In this document: one piece after another, positions 1 to 11,900 of the stretch
How positions within the stretch are numbered: position 1 is the first letter of the stretch
Layout: each line of letters begins with the position of its first letter
Source of the DNA: Onchocerca lupi
Taxonomy: Eukaryota > Nematoda > Chromadorea > Rhabditida > Onchocercidae
Assembly (NCBI GenBank): GCA_028564675.1
Contig: JAOVVO010000322.1
Coordinates: forward strand, 22,443-86,442
Direction of reading: 5' to 3'
DNA length: 64,000 nucleotides
The notes under the pieces: generated by a model
The model's input: only the letters and a program-made list of their open reading frames with translations
The model's database searches: none
What the model was told of the DNA's origin: nothing
Position numbers and translations under genes: made by a program

Positions 1-192
1 GTTAAACTAAAGATTAAAACTAATTAACAAAAATTGATAAGTGAAATTGGAAATATATTGCCAGTGTTTAATATTTTTGGAAAAAGAAAATATAAAAGAG
101 ACTTCTGGACATTGGAGATTAAAGAAAAAAGAAAAAAAAAGAAGTATCCAGACTAATTAGCTTCATTAAAATTGTTAATCGAAGAATTTTAG

Positions 193-290
193 GTAAGCAA
201 AGATCGGTAGAAAGACTAAGGAAAATAAGGAGGAAGACATTTACAGATAAAATTTCGGCTGCGGTAATTAAATTAATTATTCAATCAAAG
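193..290 (+). other. possible coding exon of an unknown gene (weak)
   Basis: An open stretch lies between an ATTTTAG acceptor (ends 192) and an AAG|GTAAAT donor (starts 291). Its 98 nt read as 32 codons plus two leading bases and give a very basic peptide. The same frame stays open back to about 123, so an acceptor at 149 (CCAG) is also possible. No family was recognised. The open length is not significant by itself in AT-rich DNA, so this is only a candidate. Confidence 0.15.
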
Positions 291-1810
291 GTAAATATAT
301 CATTAAAAAAAAAGACGAATAAATTAATAGTACTCAAGAATTTATTTAAACTTTGATTTATTTCAATTCTAATTTGTATTTCAGATATATTCGATACTAA
401 GTATTATTGTTTCAATTATTGTGTTATCTTTCCATACTATTTATTATTACTATATTTAAGGTATTGATGAATGTTTTATAGACTAAATTATTGTGATCAT
501 AAAAAGTTCTTCGAGTTAAAAGGTTAAATTTTGCATTTTTCTTGATCTAAATTTGCTTTTTTTGAATTTCAATAAAATAAATGAATAATCGAAATAAGGT
601 AATTTTGTTAGAATTTGACTATAACACAAAAATTTAGCTGTAGTAAAATGATCTTTGTTCTATAATGAAAAACATAGGCTCTAGTTTGACTTGGCTAAAT
701 TTGACTTGGCCACATACTTGTATTACTCGACATTATTCCTCACATTTTACATTTTTTGTTCTTCTTAATTTAATTTATTAAATTTATAATTTATTAAAAA
801 TAAAATGATGAAATGAAAAATCTGCTAGTGAAATAATATTCAACCTTTCAATATCTAAGTTTTTTTTTGGAAATTCACAATTGAGAAAAAAACTAGTTCT
901 TATCATCATTTTCCTCCTATGGATAACATTTCAAACTGATATGAAAAATCGATTTAGATAAGATGATGGAGAATCTGGCAGAAAAGATAGGAATGATAAT
1001 TGATGTGAATTAACAATGATAATAATTATCATAATAATGATACATATAATGATAACAATAATGATAATGATACGTATTGTAATCAGATGATGATGTATAT
1101 TGATATTGAAAATGATTCTCCGAGATACGGATATGAGTAATATTGAATTTGATAAGGAAAAAAGATTTTTTACGATAAACTCAAAATTGCAATTTGGTTA
1201 AGCCGGTCAAAGGTCAAGAAAAAATGTCACACATAAAAAGCAGTTTCAGATGAGATCAATTCAACCTGTGATTATTTTTCGGGAAAAACAATCAAAAATC
1301 AATTTATTTTTAAATAAAATTTTAATAATGTGACACGCTTATGCCTCAAAAATGTGACAAGAATTTGTCTACTTTCCTGCTTCAACTAATTTGCAACTTT
1401 AAACTTCTGATAAATGAATGTATGGATTATCATAAAAATAATAAATAAATGAAGTGATAAGTTTGTTATCAATGATTAAAGGAATTGTGATGCCAAAAAA
1501 AAAAATTGAAATAAAGGATTGAAATGATAATTGGAAATGACAATTTATGGTAAGGACAAATTGGGATGAAAATGAGGAGAGAAAAGAAGAAGGAGGATGG
1601 AAGGATTGATAGATTTTACAATTCGATAAGTATCAAATAATTCTTCTATCTACCATTTTTCTTCCTCTTTTCATTTCATTTCATTTTTTTGTTTTTCGAA
1701 GGAGGAAAAAAAAATTGTGACAATTATAGTTCAACAAATTATTCGTATGAAAATTTCATTTTGATAAGAATAAAAATTTTCAAATAGAAATCATTCTCAA
1801 TTCTCGAATG

Positions 1811-2106
1811 AATTGATTCAATTGCAAAAATATATCGAGATAAATTTATTTGATTTGTTTGTGAAATTGTTATATCCTAATTGAACTATTTAAATTATTC
1901 AATTATTGGAATAAATTTAAAAGAAAAAAAAGTTGAATAACTAAGAAGTAAATTGATTGAATTGCAAAAATATATCGAGATTGATATTTGGATTGAAATT
2001 TATTTGACTTGTTTGTGAAATTGTTATATCCTAATTGAACTATTTAAATTATTCAATTATTGGAATAAATTTAAAAAAAAAAAAAAAGTTGGATAACTGA
2101 GAAGTA
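1811..2106. repeat. two-copy tandem duplication
   Basis: Copy A (1811-1950) and copy B (1951-2106) abut exactly. Both start AATTGATT(C/G)AATTGC and end with AGTTG(A/G)ATAACT(A/G)AGAAGTA. They are nearly identical apart from an insertion of about 15 bases near 1980 in copy B and a longer A-run. The high identity suggests a fairly recent duplication. Confidence 0.9.
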
Positions 2107-2444
2107 ATTAATTGTAAATACAACCTTTTCTTCCTACAAATTCTTTCCATTCAAAGATAAGAAAAAAAAAAAAGAAAGAAGAAACTACTTCCAATCAAAT
2201 AGAATATCAATGAAAGGTCAAAAGTCATATATTAAAAAAATTTTTGTTATTAAAAGTTAATGAAAATTATGAAGTTGTGTAATAAAAATTGAATAAATTT
2301 AATATCAAATCCCTTAGCATTATTTTAAGCATAGGAAAAAAAAAAAAAAAACAAGGCTATACCATTCAAATTTGATAATTGAAAGCATGACCTCTGAATT
2401 TGACCTCTCAAAAATGGTAATTAATGGCAATCAATTCTTTTCCA

Positions 2445-5400
2445 TCAGTTTTTAGGATGAATTAGAGATTGTTCACCCTGCATTTCTCGTATCCTAATTG
2501 ATTGTTGTTGTTGTTGTTGTTCCTTATGATGATCATCATCAAATATCATCGAAATGTTATTGTTATTGTTGTTGTTATTATTATTGTTGTTGTTGTTGCT
2601 GTTGTTGTTATTGTTATTGCTGTTGTTGTTGTTAGTAATGGATGAATTAGGACGAAGAGCATTAAACATGTTATATGATGCTGCAAAAATTACTGCAAAA
2701 TATTAGTAAAAGAAACAAGTTAAAACAAATAGCTAATTTATTAACTTTACAAATATTAGTATTAAGAAAAAATATAAATTGAAATTTATAAAAAATTGAA
2801 ATTTACAAAAATTTTGCATAAAAAAAACTTCTTAAATGCTATGTAAAATAGTTAATTTAAAGCAGTGTTTATTTGCTTTTGTAAATTTAAAATAATGATT
2901 GAAACAAAAATGAGAACAGTTTGGATTTTTTGTCGGTTTTTTTTTGCTTGGATTTTTTGTAAAGTTGAAATTTGAGGATTTTAATTTTAACTTGACTCAT
3001 ATTCAATTTCAAGAAATTCCTCTTTTATTGTTGACATTTGATCTTTGATCTATGATCATCTATTTATTCTGTTCTCACATTTGTTATCATAAATTATAAC
3101 ACTTCTTAGCCCCAGCAAAAGCAGAATTTAAATTTAAAATGAAGCAAGCAAAAATTAAAGCCTGATAATTTTAAAATAATAATTACCGCTTATGAAATAT
3201 GGCGCATATTCTGAAAAACGTTTAAGAAAAAATTTTTCTCAATTTGAAATAAATAATCATAAATTCAATAAATCTTAGAAGTTAAAAGAAAAAAAAATTA
3301 CATTGATTATATCAATTTTTACAATTTTTTATCAATTTTCTACTCATCAATCAATCAAACCTAAAATAATAATACTAGATGAACATCAATCTTTCTGGTA
3401 CCAATTTTCTTCATTGAATAATAACAACATTTCACTATTCAACTATTTTTAAAATTAAGATTTTCAAAAAAGTTTGAGTAAAATGAACTTACTGGAAATA
3501 TCAATACCTAAGCAAGTAACCCATTCACGAGCACTTATCTCATCATCCTTATTCAAATCACAATATTTCGTAAACTTTTTAGCGCAACTTTTCGGCGTAA
3601 CATGCTTCCTAAACTGCACAAATGGTATTATTATCAATTTTTATCAGAAAACAAGTTTCCCGCAATTTATCATCAATTTATCAAACAATAAGTTTCCCGC
3701 AATTTATTATCAATTCATCAGACAGCAAGTTTCCCACAATTTATTATCAATTTATCAGACAACAAATTCCTCTTATTTAAACTTAAACCTAAGAAATATT
3801 GTATTTATTAATGGATGGCTATAAATCGTTGTTAAGTGTGACGAAAAAAACTTTCATTTTAAGCAAAATTTTAAAAATTTTAACACATAAATTCATTTAG
3901 TAAAATGAACCATTCAAAATTTCAAATTCCAATATATTTCTCAGCGAAAATATTATCAAATTATTCATAAAGTTCGAGAAGGCGTTTTTGTTTAAGGCTT
4001 TTTTTTATGGAATAAAGTAAATAAATTACTTAAATAAGATGATTAAGTAAGAGTAAAATATGCTAGAATGAAAAGTCGTACCGAACAAGACGACGTAATC
4101 CGTTAAATTCTTTCGAATTCAATCGACCATTTTTATCATTATCAAGTTCATCAAATTTCCATAGCAAGATCTTTTTATCAACTGATTGCATTGCACCATT
4201 TGTTTCTAAAAATCAAAAATAATACAATAATCATAGAATTGTTGATTATCTTATTAATCACTACTAATTTATTCCCACTAATCAGTTTCTTAGTAATATT
4301 ATCAAGTATCTTTATATATATCTTTGTTAATTTATATCCATTAATTCCAATTTAATGTTAGTTAGAAAATAGAATCATTAATCGTGGATGGAACAGATAC
4401 TTGTTGCTTTCGAATTTTTGATTGGAATTTTAAATCAAAAGGTTTCGATTAAAATTGAAATGAAAAACGAAAGCTCGGGTTTCAATATTTTTAATTATTA
4501 TTATAATTTAAAAAAAAAAAGTTCCAACAACTTACGATGTAAAAATTGTTCGCTTCGTTCATATTCTTTTTTAAAAATATTCAATAAATTAGCATTGAAT
4601 GTCGATCGATCAACTGTTGAACAGACTGTAAAAATTGCGATATTTGCAATAATTTAATAACTTCAAATTAAAATTGCAACGGCAACATCCAAAAAAAAAA
4701 AAAAAAAAGAAAAAATATAGAGACATTGGGGACAATTTTGCGACTTTTTTCATTTCTTAAATTGAATAAATTCGTTGTCCTAAAAAGGTTAAAAAGGTCA
4801 AGATGAGTGAATTCGTCAGAGATACTTTGAAGAAAAAATGCAAAATGACCGAAATATTCCGTTAAACATTGAAGAAAAATTTAATTCAATTAATTTGATT
4901 ATAAAAATATTTTTTTATTAATTGCAAAAATTTATACCATTTAAAGATACTGCATCACCGTTACTTTTTCGATGTGAACGTCGTCCAATTTTCGTCTCTG
5001 CAAATCGTTCATCTTCAAATATTATCAGCATTTGTTATCAGTGATACTTGTTATCTATCAGAGATTACAAACAACTATTGTTGTGATAATTATTTTTTAT
5101 TTTCTATCAGTCTTTTCATAAATTCTTTTCTTCACTTAATTGTCTGTCAAATAATATGCTAATGATTTATTCAAATAAAAGAAATATATTTGGTTATGAT
5201 GAATGACGAAAAAATTTGTAGATTAAATACATTCTGGCTATGATGGATTTATGAAAAAATTATTTATAAATTAAATATATTTGGTCATGAAAAACTACAA
5301 TTTAGGTCAAAGATTATAGATTAAATTATAATAGATCAAAGATTACAGGTTAAATTCTAATAAATCATGAAAAAATTTATAGATCAAATACATTTGGTTA

Positions 5401-7942
5401 TGATGGAATATTAAAAAATGCATAGATTAAATAAATTTATCACAAAATTTAATGGAATAGAAGCTAAAATATGTTTTTTGTTGAAATTTAAATTTTTCAA
5501 TAATTTCAATGAAAGATATTTGCATCATATGTTTCAAAAGAAATCTATTTAAAATTTGCGTAATAAAACACAAACTTTGCAAAATGTGACAATTTGGAAT
5601 ACCGTATCGTTTAGATGTATTTGGTAACGGTCGTCCGAATCGTGTCACACACCAACAATAACCCGTACTTTTGTGACACTATAATAATCAATACTTTATT
5701 ACTACAAATCATTATGAAGACGTGATCTTAAAACGTGAAAATACGTGAAAATACGTATCTTTTTTTCATTAAGTTAAAGAAACATAAAAAACGATTTGAT
5801 TAATTATCATAAATAAAGCGTACATGAGTAGTAATAAAGTTTTATTATTCCTTTGATGGAAATCATTTTAACGATAAAAGATTGATAACATAACGAATGA
5901 AATGAGATATTAAAAAAATTAGTTAATTAATTAATTAACTAATTAATAAAATATGAACAAGCCTGTATGGTAGCATAGGAACCATCGGTTGCGTTACATT
6001 CCGGAACATAAACTTCGCTACTGTCCATTTTTTCCGCTGCTAATTTCAATTGATAAGCACGTTCTAATTGACAACGTAAATTTTCTGTGATAATTTATCG
6101 GAATTAAATAATTTTAATAATTTTTTTGAATTAATGATTTTTTTCCGAATTAATAATTTTCCTGAATTACATAATCATCCGGAAATACTAAACTTGTTTT
6201 CATGAAATCGTATATCTTTGTTATCTTGCATCTTTCATCTTTAAAGGTTATTATTTCTTGGAAATATTAAATTTTGCAAAATAACCTTGAATTCATTTCC
6301 GCATTACTCATATCGGCTATTTTTGATTATTAATCTTTCAACTCTATCTATTATTGAAAATTCCGGAAATCAGGAATGGAATATACCGGGACAGGGTCCG
6401 GAAAATTGTTTTTTGACCGGATTACCATGACATATGGCACGTTTCACTTCACAATATGAATTATAAGTTCTTCCATCGTTGCCACAAATTGTTTCCACAT
6501 TCATTTCTTCGTAATTACACAATTTTTGCATAAAACATTCCTCGTCGCCTTGCTAAAAAATCTTTTCTTGCAAAATAAGAAGTAAAATGGAATTGAAATT
6601 AAAAAATATTTATTTACAAATTTTTATTTCAGTAAAATTTAAAAAATATTAATTAATGCTATTAAAAGATACTGAAAGTTAATTAACTTGATATTAATTA
6701 TGCATAATTCAGTTGAATATTTAAATTTTCAATCTGTTTCAATAACTATTATTGTAATTTCATGTAATTTCTTAATGATTTCTTCGTAAAAAATATCAAT
6801 TAACATTTATCATTGAAAGATATGACAAGCTGAAACAACCAATTAAGCATGCATAATTCATTGAATATTTCGATTTCCAATTCGGTTCAACAATTATTAT
6901 TTTAATTTCGAACAATGCCAAATTATTTTTTTCTCAAAATAACATTCTAAAATTTTGTTTTTCCTATCTCCTTCCGTATGAGTTTTTGGAAGATACCTCA
7001 TCTTTTAATTTTTACTTCATTTTATTGGTATAGTTCATTAAAACTTGTCAAAAAAAGGAAAAAATCAAATAATTACTTAAATTTCTTTCCATTTTTAAAG
7101 TGTTGGCTAAAGTTTTCTATATTTTTTAAATTATTTAAATTTCTTTTCATCTGCTATTTATTGAAAAAAAAAAAGCAGCATTGATTGAAATATTTTATTC
7201 ATTTTAATTTTTTGAAGAAAATTTGTAAAAAAATATGTAATTTTGATTTTTCTGTAGAAAATTTATCAAAATTTCGAATTATTTTAAAGTCATTTTTTTA
7301 GAATATAAATGTAAAATTGATAAGTAATATATTAAGCGAAAGAATTTGCGAAAGATAAATATTAGATAGAAAAAATCAACAAATAAAGTATTCATCTTAA
7401 TTACTTTATTTACTGTTGAGAATAATTTAAGTATTTTTGAAAATTTCGATTTCTCTATCCGTAGAAAGGATATTACTACTTCTAGTGATACATAAGATTT
7501 AACCTGAAACATATTACCCAATGACGAGAACTTAAATGATACGGGGTTTGTCATATCTACTAAAGGATTTACAATTTAGGCTCTGGGCAAACAGAAATTA
7601 TCAGAGATTATCAAAAATTATCAATGGAGATTATCGGTTATCAAAGATTTGCATCCTTTGATCGTTATGGTTAATTTTTGAAATCTAAATGCCAAATTTA
7701 TCAAGAAAAGATGATGGAGATAATTGCTTTACAGTATGTGATAATTTATTCCTGATATTTCCTACGTAACCTACGTATACTTCTATTTTTCAAAAATATT
7801 TTTGACGTCAAAACAAAAAAAAAAAAAAAAAACTTACAGATCGTTGACTTTTAAGTTGTGCGATCGTAGTTAATGAGAATACATTTGCACAAATACTACC
7901 CAAACCAATAAGTAAATGGGTAAGTAATAAGCAAATTTGCAT
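2445..7942 (-). CDS. smoc-1: SMOC-like secreted modular calcium-binding protein
   Basis: Ten exons on the minus strand: 7942-7838, 6552-6387, 6084-5963, 5678-5576, 4997-4938, 4625-4536, 4205-4082, 3608-3493, 3210-3187, 2680-2445. All phases close, giving about 381 residues. Residues 1-22 form a signal peptide (start MQICLLLTHLLIG). Residues 36-92 are a follistatin/Kazal domain (ICGNDGRTYNSYC). Residues 95-165 are a thyroglobulin type-1 domain (STGYCWCV, GRPLPNT). From about 187 there is a SPARC-type EC domain with two canonical EF loops (DNDKNGRLNSKE, DLNKDDEISARE). The tail is Asn-rich, then Gln-rich. SMOC proteins are matricellular and modulate BMP signalling; this is family knowledge. Vertebrate SMOCs have two Tg1 domains and this model has one. 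The third intron uses a GC donor. The start is the only Met before the hydrophobic leader. The symbol follows the C. elegans name by similarity, and the last two exons are the least certain. Confidence 0.85.
2496..2635 (-). repeat. AAC/AAT trinucleotide repeat coding poly-Asn (and CAA poly-Gln)
   Basis: On the plus strand this is a run of GTT/ATT/GCT triplets inside the last exon of the SMOC-like gene. It codes for Asn blocks broken by Ser, with a six-Gln block nearer the stop. Mixed AAC and AAT codons show the tract is not a pure slippage array. Confidence 0.9.
3628..3770. repeat. 37-bp minisatellite in a SMOC-like gene intron
   Basis: Four head-to-tail imperfect units start at about 3628, 3666, 3703 and 3740, with a period of 37-38 bp and the shared core AAGTTTCCCGCAA plus TTATCA motifs. 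They lie in the intron between the two EF-hand exons (3608 and 4082). A chance plus-strand open frame crosses the repeat. Confidence 0.85.
5163..5440. repeat. degenerate intronic repeats
   Basis: Several imperfect copies of roughly 55-70 bp share TAGATTAAAT and TTTGGTTATGATGGA-type segments. They sit in the intron between the Tg1 exon and the following linker exon of the SMOC-like gene. Confidence 0.55.
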
Positions 7943-8689
7943 TGTTTGTTGTAAATGATTTCGAGCCTAGAAGGCCTAGCCAACCCACCATATGATAATT
8001 TTGGATTCTGCTTGATTGGGAATGCTTTCTTGCATTATCACTAAATCAAAATATACAGATAGAGAAAATAACAGCGAAACCTGAAATTGCTGAAAATATC
8101 CCCAAAAAATACGATAGTTTTGATTTATGGAGGCGGAGCAGGTGAAATAACATTTCTTTGATAAATTGCAAATTATTTTTGGATCAATTAGAATTCTTGA
8201 CAAGTGCAATTATGTTTGTATTCAAGTGATGTTTAGAAGGAACATTGAAGTCAGCAAATATAATCTTCATTATTACCGTAAACAAATCAAAAAATCAATG
8301 AATTACGATAAAATTATCGTATTTAAACAATCATTACTTCAATGAAATATTTATCACTTTTTCAATAATGAAAAGCTTTTCTTTTTTTTTTTTTCTAATG
8401 ATTTGGATTTATTGATGCTTTTAAAATTATTTCCAAAAAAAAAAAAAATATTTCGTTGAGATTGACCATCTGTCCTTTTGAATTAAAAGGAAAAAGAGTG
8501 ATGAAAACAAAAAAAAAAAGAAAATACAAGCCTTCTCTAAATCATTTTAAAAAATCAATGAAATTTTTTTAGATAACAAATTTACATTTCAATGAAATTA
8601 TCTAAAAATGCCATCAGTTTGCATCTTTCTTCATTTTCAGTTCGTTGTCTTTTACGATTTACGTAAATACCATATATAGAGATACATAA

Positions 8690-8960
8690 TGTAATTCATT
8701 AAATATCATACAGTATACATTTTATATCATGTATAACATTTGCAACATATATATAATATATTAAATAATATTGATATATTATTTATTACCGTGTTGAAAC
8801 ATATAGTATTTCATTTATTACCGTACATATCATTCATTACAGTATTCAAACATATAATAATGTTATGAATAATAATATCGTATATTATTTATTATCGTAT
8901 CCTATATATACATAATAAATATTATAAATTGCAAATGTAACATATTTATATGTTAATGTA
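8690..8960. repeat. AT-rich repeats with recurring TTATTACCGT
   Basis: Recurring TTTATTACCGT and CATATAGTATTT-like words lie in nearly pure A/T sequence. This looks like degenerate satellite or low-complexity DNA. Confidence 0.5.
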
Positions 8961-11900
8961 AATTGTTATCTAATTACATATAATTAATTAATTACGTTGT
9001 ATTTGAGTATAATTTTTACTAAAATTTTACTGGAATTAAATTTTATAGTCAATTTATCAAATAATAATAGAAGCGGACAGAATTAATGTAAAAAGTAATA
9101 GAAGCGATTTTAATACCAGAAATACAAGCTGCTAATATACTTCAGGTTTCATCAATTTCAGGTTTTTGGTTTTCGCGTCAGAAATCTGAAAAAAAAACGA
9201 ATATGAAATGAAGAAATTGTCGTTTTCGTCCCTAAATACGATAAAAAAGGCAGCTGTTTAGAACTGGTGAACATATGTCAAGGTAGCTGAGGTATTTAAA
9301 ATGGAACTTTTTTTTTTTCTATTTTATTTAATTAATTACTCGAACAGGAAGAGCCGGAAAGACGATCAATTCTTTTTTTTTTTTTCAAAATCTGATTGAA
9401 TTTGATGATTAGAAACGAAAAAAGCATTGTAGTAAAGATAAATTGCCTTAATTTTACTATCAAATCAAATTTATCTTTGAGCTAACTTCAATAATCCAGG
9501 AATTTGGTTATTTTCATATTAATTGTAATCATAAAATTGATATATCTCATGGGGCTAATTAATTAATTAATCCAAGATATTAATTTTTGAAAAGAATTTT
9601 GACAAAAAAAGTTCGAAGAATGAATGTTTCCGAGATTTTCCGAATATAGAAATGAGCGAAATTTATTTTTTATTTTTTTTATCATTTGTAACAGTTAGAT
9701 GAACATTTCTATCCATTCTAATGTTTTGGTAATTTGATTGTGAGAATTTTTATGATTCATTTTGACGGTACCATTCAGGATTAGATCATCTGAATGCAGG
9801 TTAAAAAATGTAAACATATTATGGTGACATTTTGTGAATTCGAAAAAACGAAATTAAAAAATTGAAAATACTTTTCTTTCTGAAAATAATAATTCGAAAA
9901 GATTAAAAATAAAATTTGATGGAAAATTAACAAATTATAAGCATATTTTAAGAATTCATAAAAAATGATACAGGAAGAATCCATTTTCTTTCCAACAAAC
10001 AGAGAAGAAAAAAAAAAACATTAAAATCCTCTTTCGAGACAAGAAATCAACAACAAAAAAGCACAAAATAATCTTCATAGAATTGATATTCCAATTAAAT
10101 CATGTTAGTTTCTAATTGCTTATTCTTTTTTTTTTTAAGAGAAAAATTTAAAAAATAATCCCAACATCTTTTCAACAATTTTTGTAACATCTGATAATAG
10201 ATTTCAAACATAAAATATTTTAGAATTTAATTCAACCTTTTCATAAATTCTATTTATCCGTCCACTTTTTTCCCCTACTTTTCAAATAACTAACTTTTCC
10301 ATACTGCAATTCTGGAAATTTTTACTAAAATACCGAAATAGAATTCAATATTTTTCATAATCATAATATATATGTCAAAATTTTACATGATAGAATTGCT
10401 AAAAAAAAAAAAAAAAAAAACAATTTCACCACCAGGGGTGAATGACCTTGACTTAAGTGTCAATAAGATAAAATATGTTCCAATTATATGTCAACAGGAT
10501 TGTTTTTGAAATTCTGGGTGAAATTCAAAATGCCTGAAGAATTCAAATTTCCCAACAAAATAATTATGAGTAATCAAAAAATTCAAAATCTATGAAGATC
10601 GAATAGTTTTGAATTTTATTTCAAACAATGAATTTTACAACTAAAATTTTTGCGAATTTTATAACTAAAATTAGGCTCCTGGCGAATTTTACAATTAAAG
10701 TTAAATTTTTCGCTTGCAAATGAGAAATGTGAAATTTAATGTATAATTTGTCTAGGGTGAGAACTCATGGAATTGCATGGATTAGACGTAACATACGTGT
10801 TATCATAGAATGTTAGAAGAGATTAAATCGAATTTCCGGCAGGTCAGTTATAAATGATAATTTCGATCATGCGTTCTGTAAAGGTACTCATATTGTTTTC
10901 GTAAATGACCTAAATAAAATCTCGAAAAACGTGTTTTTATCACGTTATCACGTGATATTATTGCGTAATTGCTAATATCTTTTTATCACAATATAGCTAC
11001 ATTAATTATAACTAAAAATAAATTAGTCTAGAAGTAATTTACATTAATTGCAATTTTTTTAGTGATAATTTACAATACGCCATTTTATGGAAGAAATGTT
11101 TGAGCGTATTCCTAAGAAATTCGTGAAACGATAATTTAGCAAGTAAAGAAGTAAATTTAAAAATTTGGATATTTTATTTGCATTAATAAAATTGAATTTT
11201 AAAAATATGCGAAAAAATGAAAATTATCGGTAATTTCCTGCTAACTTCGTCTCTTTTTTTCTTTGACAAATAAATACTTATGTATAAAAATATGTTAATC
11301 AGGATGTGTAATTCTTGAGAATGGTAATTTTTTGCATATAATTCAGGAATTCGATCGAATTGCGAAAATCGTTTTTGGAAAAAAATTAAATATTTTTGGT
11401 CTTTCATTTGGCTTTTAATTTCAATTGATATAATTGTTATTTTGTGTCGTTGTAATCTTGAGATGACACGTATAATTTAATGCTTTGACATTGAAATAAA
11501 TGTTAAATTTTTGCAAATCATGAAATTTCGCTTCAACAAACTTTAAAACATCAAAAACGTTATAATAAGACATTTGGATTGAAATAAATAAAGTTCAAAA
11601 TTTTGCTTTGAAAATTTACATGTTGATTGATCATTCTGCTTGCTATCAGAAAACCAGAAATTTCCAATTTTCTCATTTCTCTTTTTGTTTTTTGTTTTTC
11701 TTTTTTTTTTTGAGCGGAAAATTTCTATTGAAATGACCGTAATCTTCCGAATTTGTTTACTTAACGTCTTGGCATTGTGACAAGAACAGAGTTAAACAAT
11801 TATTATTTCCCATTCGAATGAAATCAACCAATTTCAAATCCACAAAAAATACCGATGAAACTAAATCTCCTAACTTTTAATCTCTTAATCTAAGTTTAAA

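Larger units (their letters stand above)
1..2444. other. AT-rich intergenic flank
   Basis: This flank lies downstream of the minus-strand SMOC-like gene and holds no recognisable gene. It contains a doubtful exon (193-290), an AAT/GAT-rich microsatellite around 1015-1080, a head-to-tail duplication (1811-2106) and several poly-A runs. It may be the edge or an intron of a gene lying left of the window. Confidence 0.6.

Noticed and set aside
3474..3824. 116-codon plus-strand open frame
   Set aside because: It runs antisense over an EF-hand exon of the SMOC-like gene and through the 37-bp intronic repeats, so the peptide is repetitive and an artefact.
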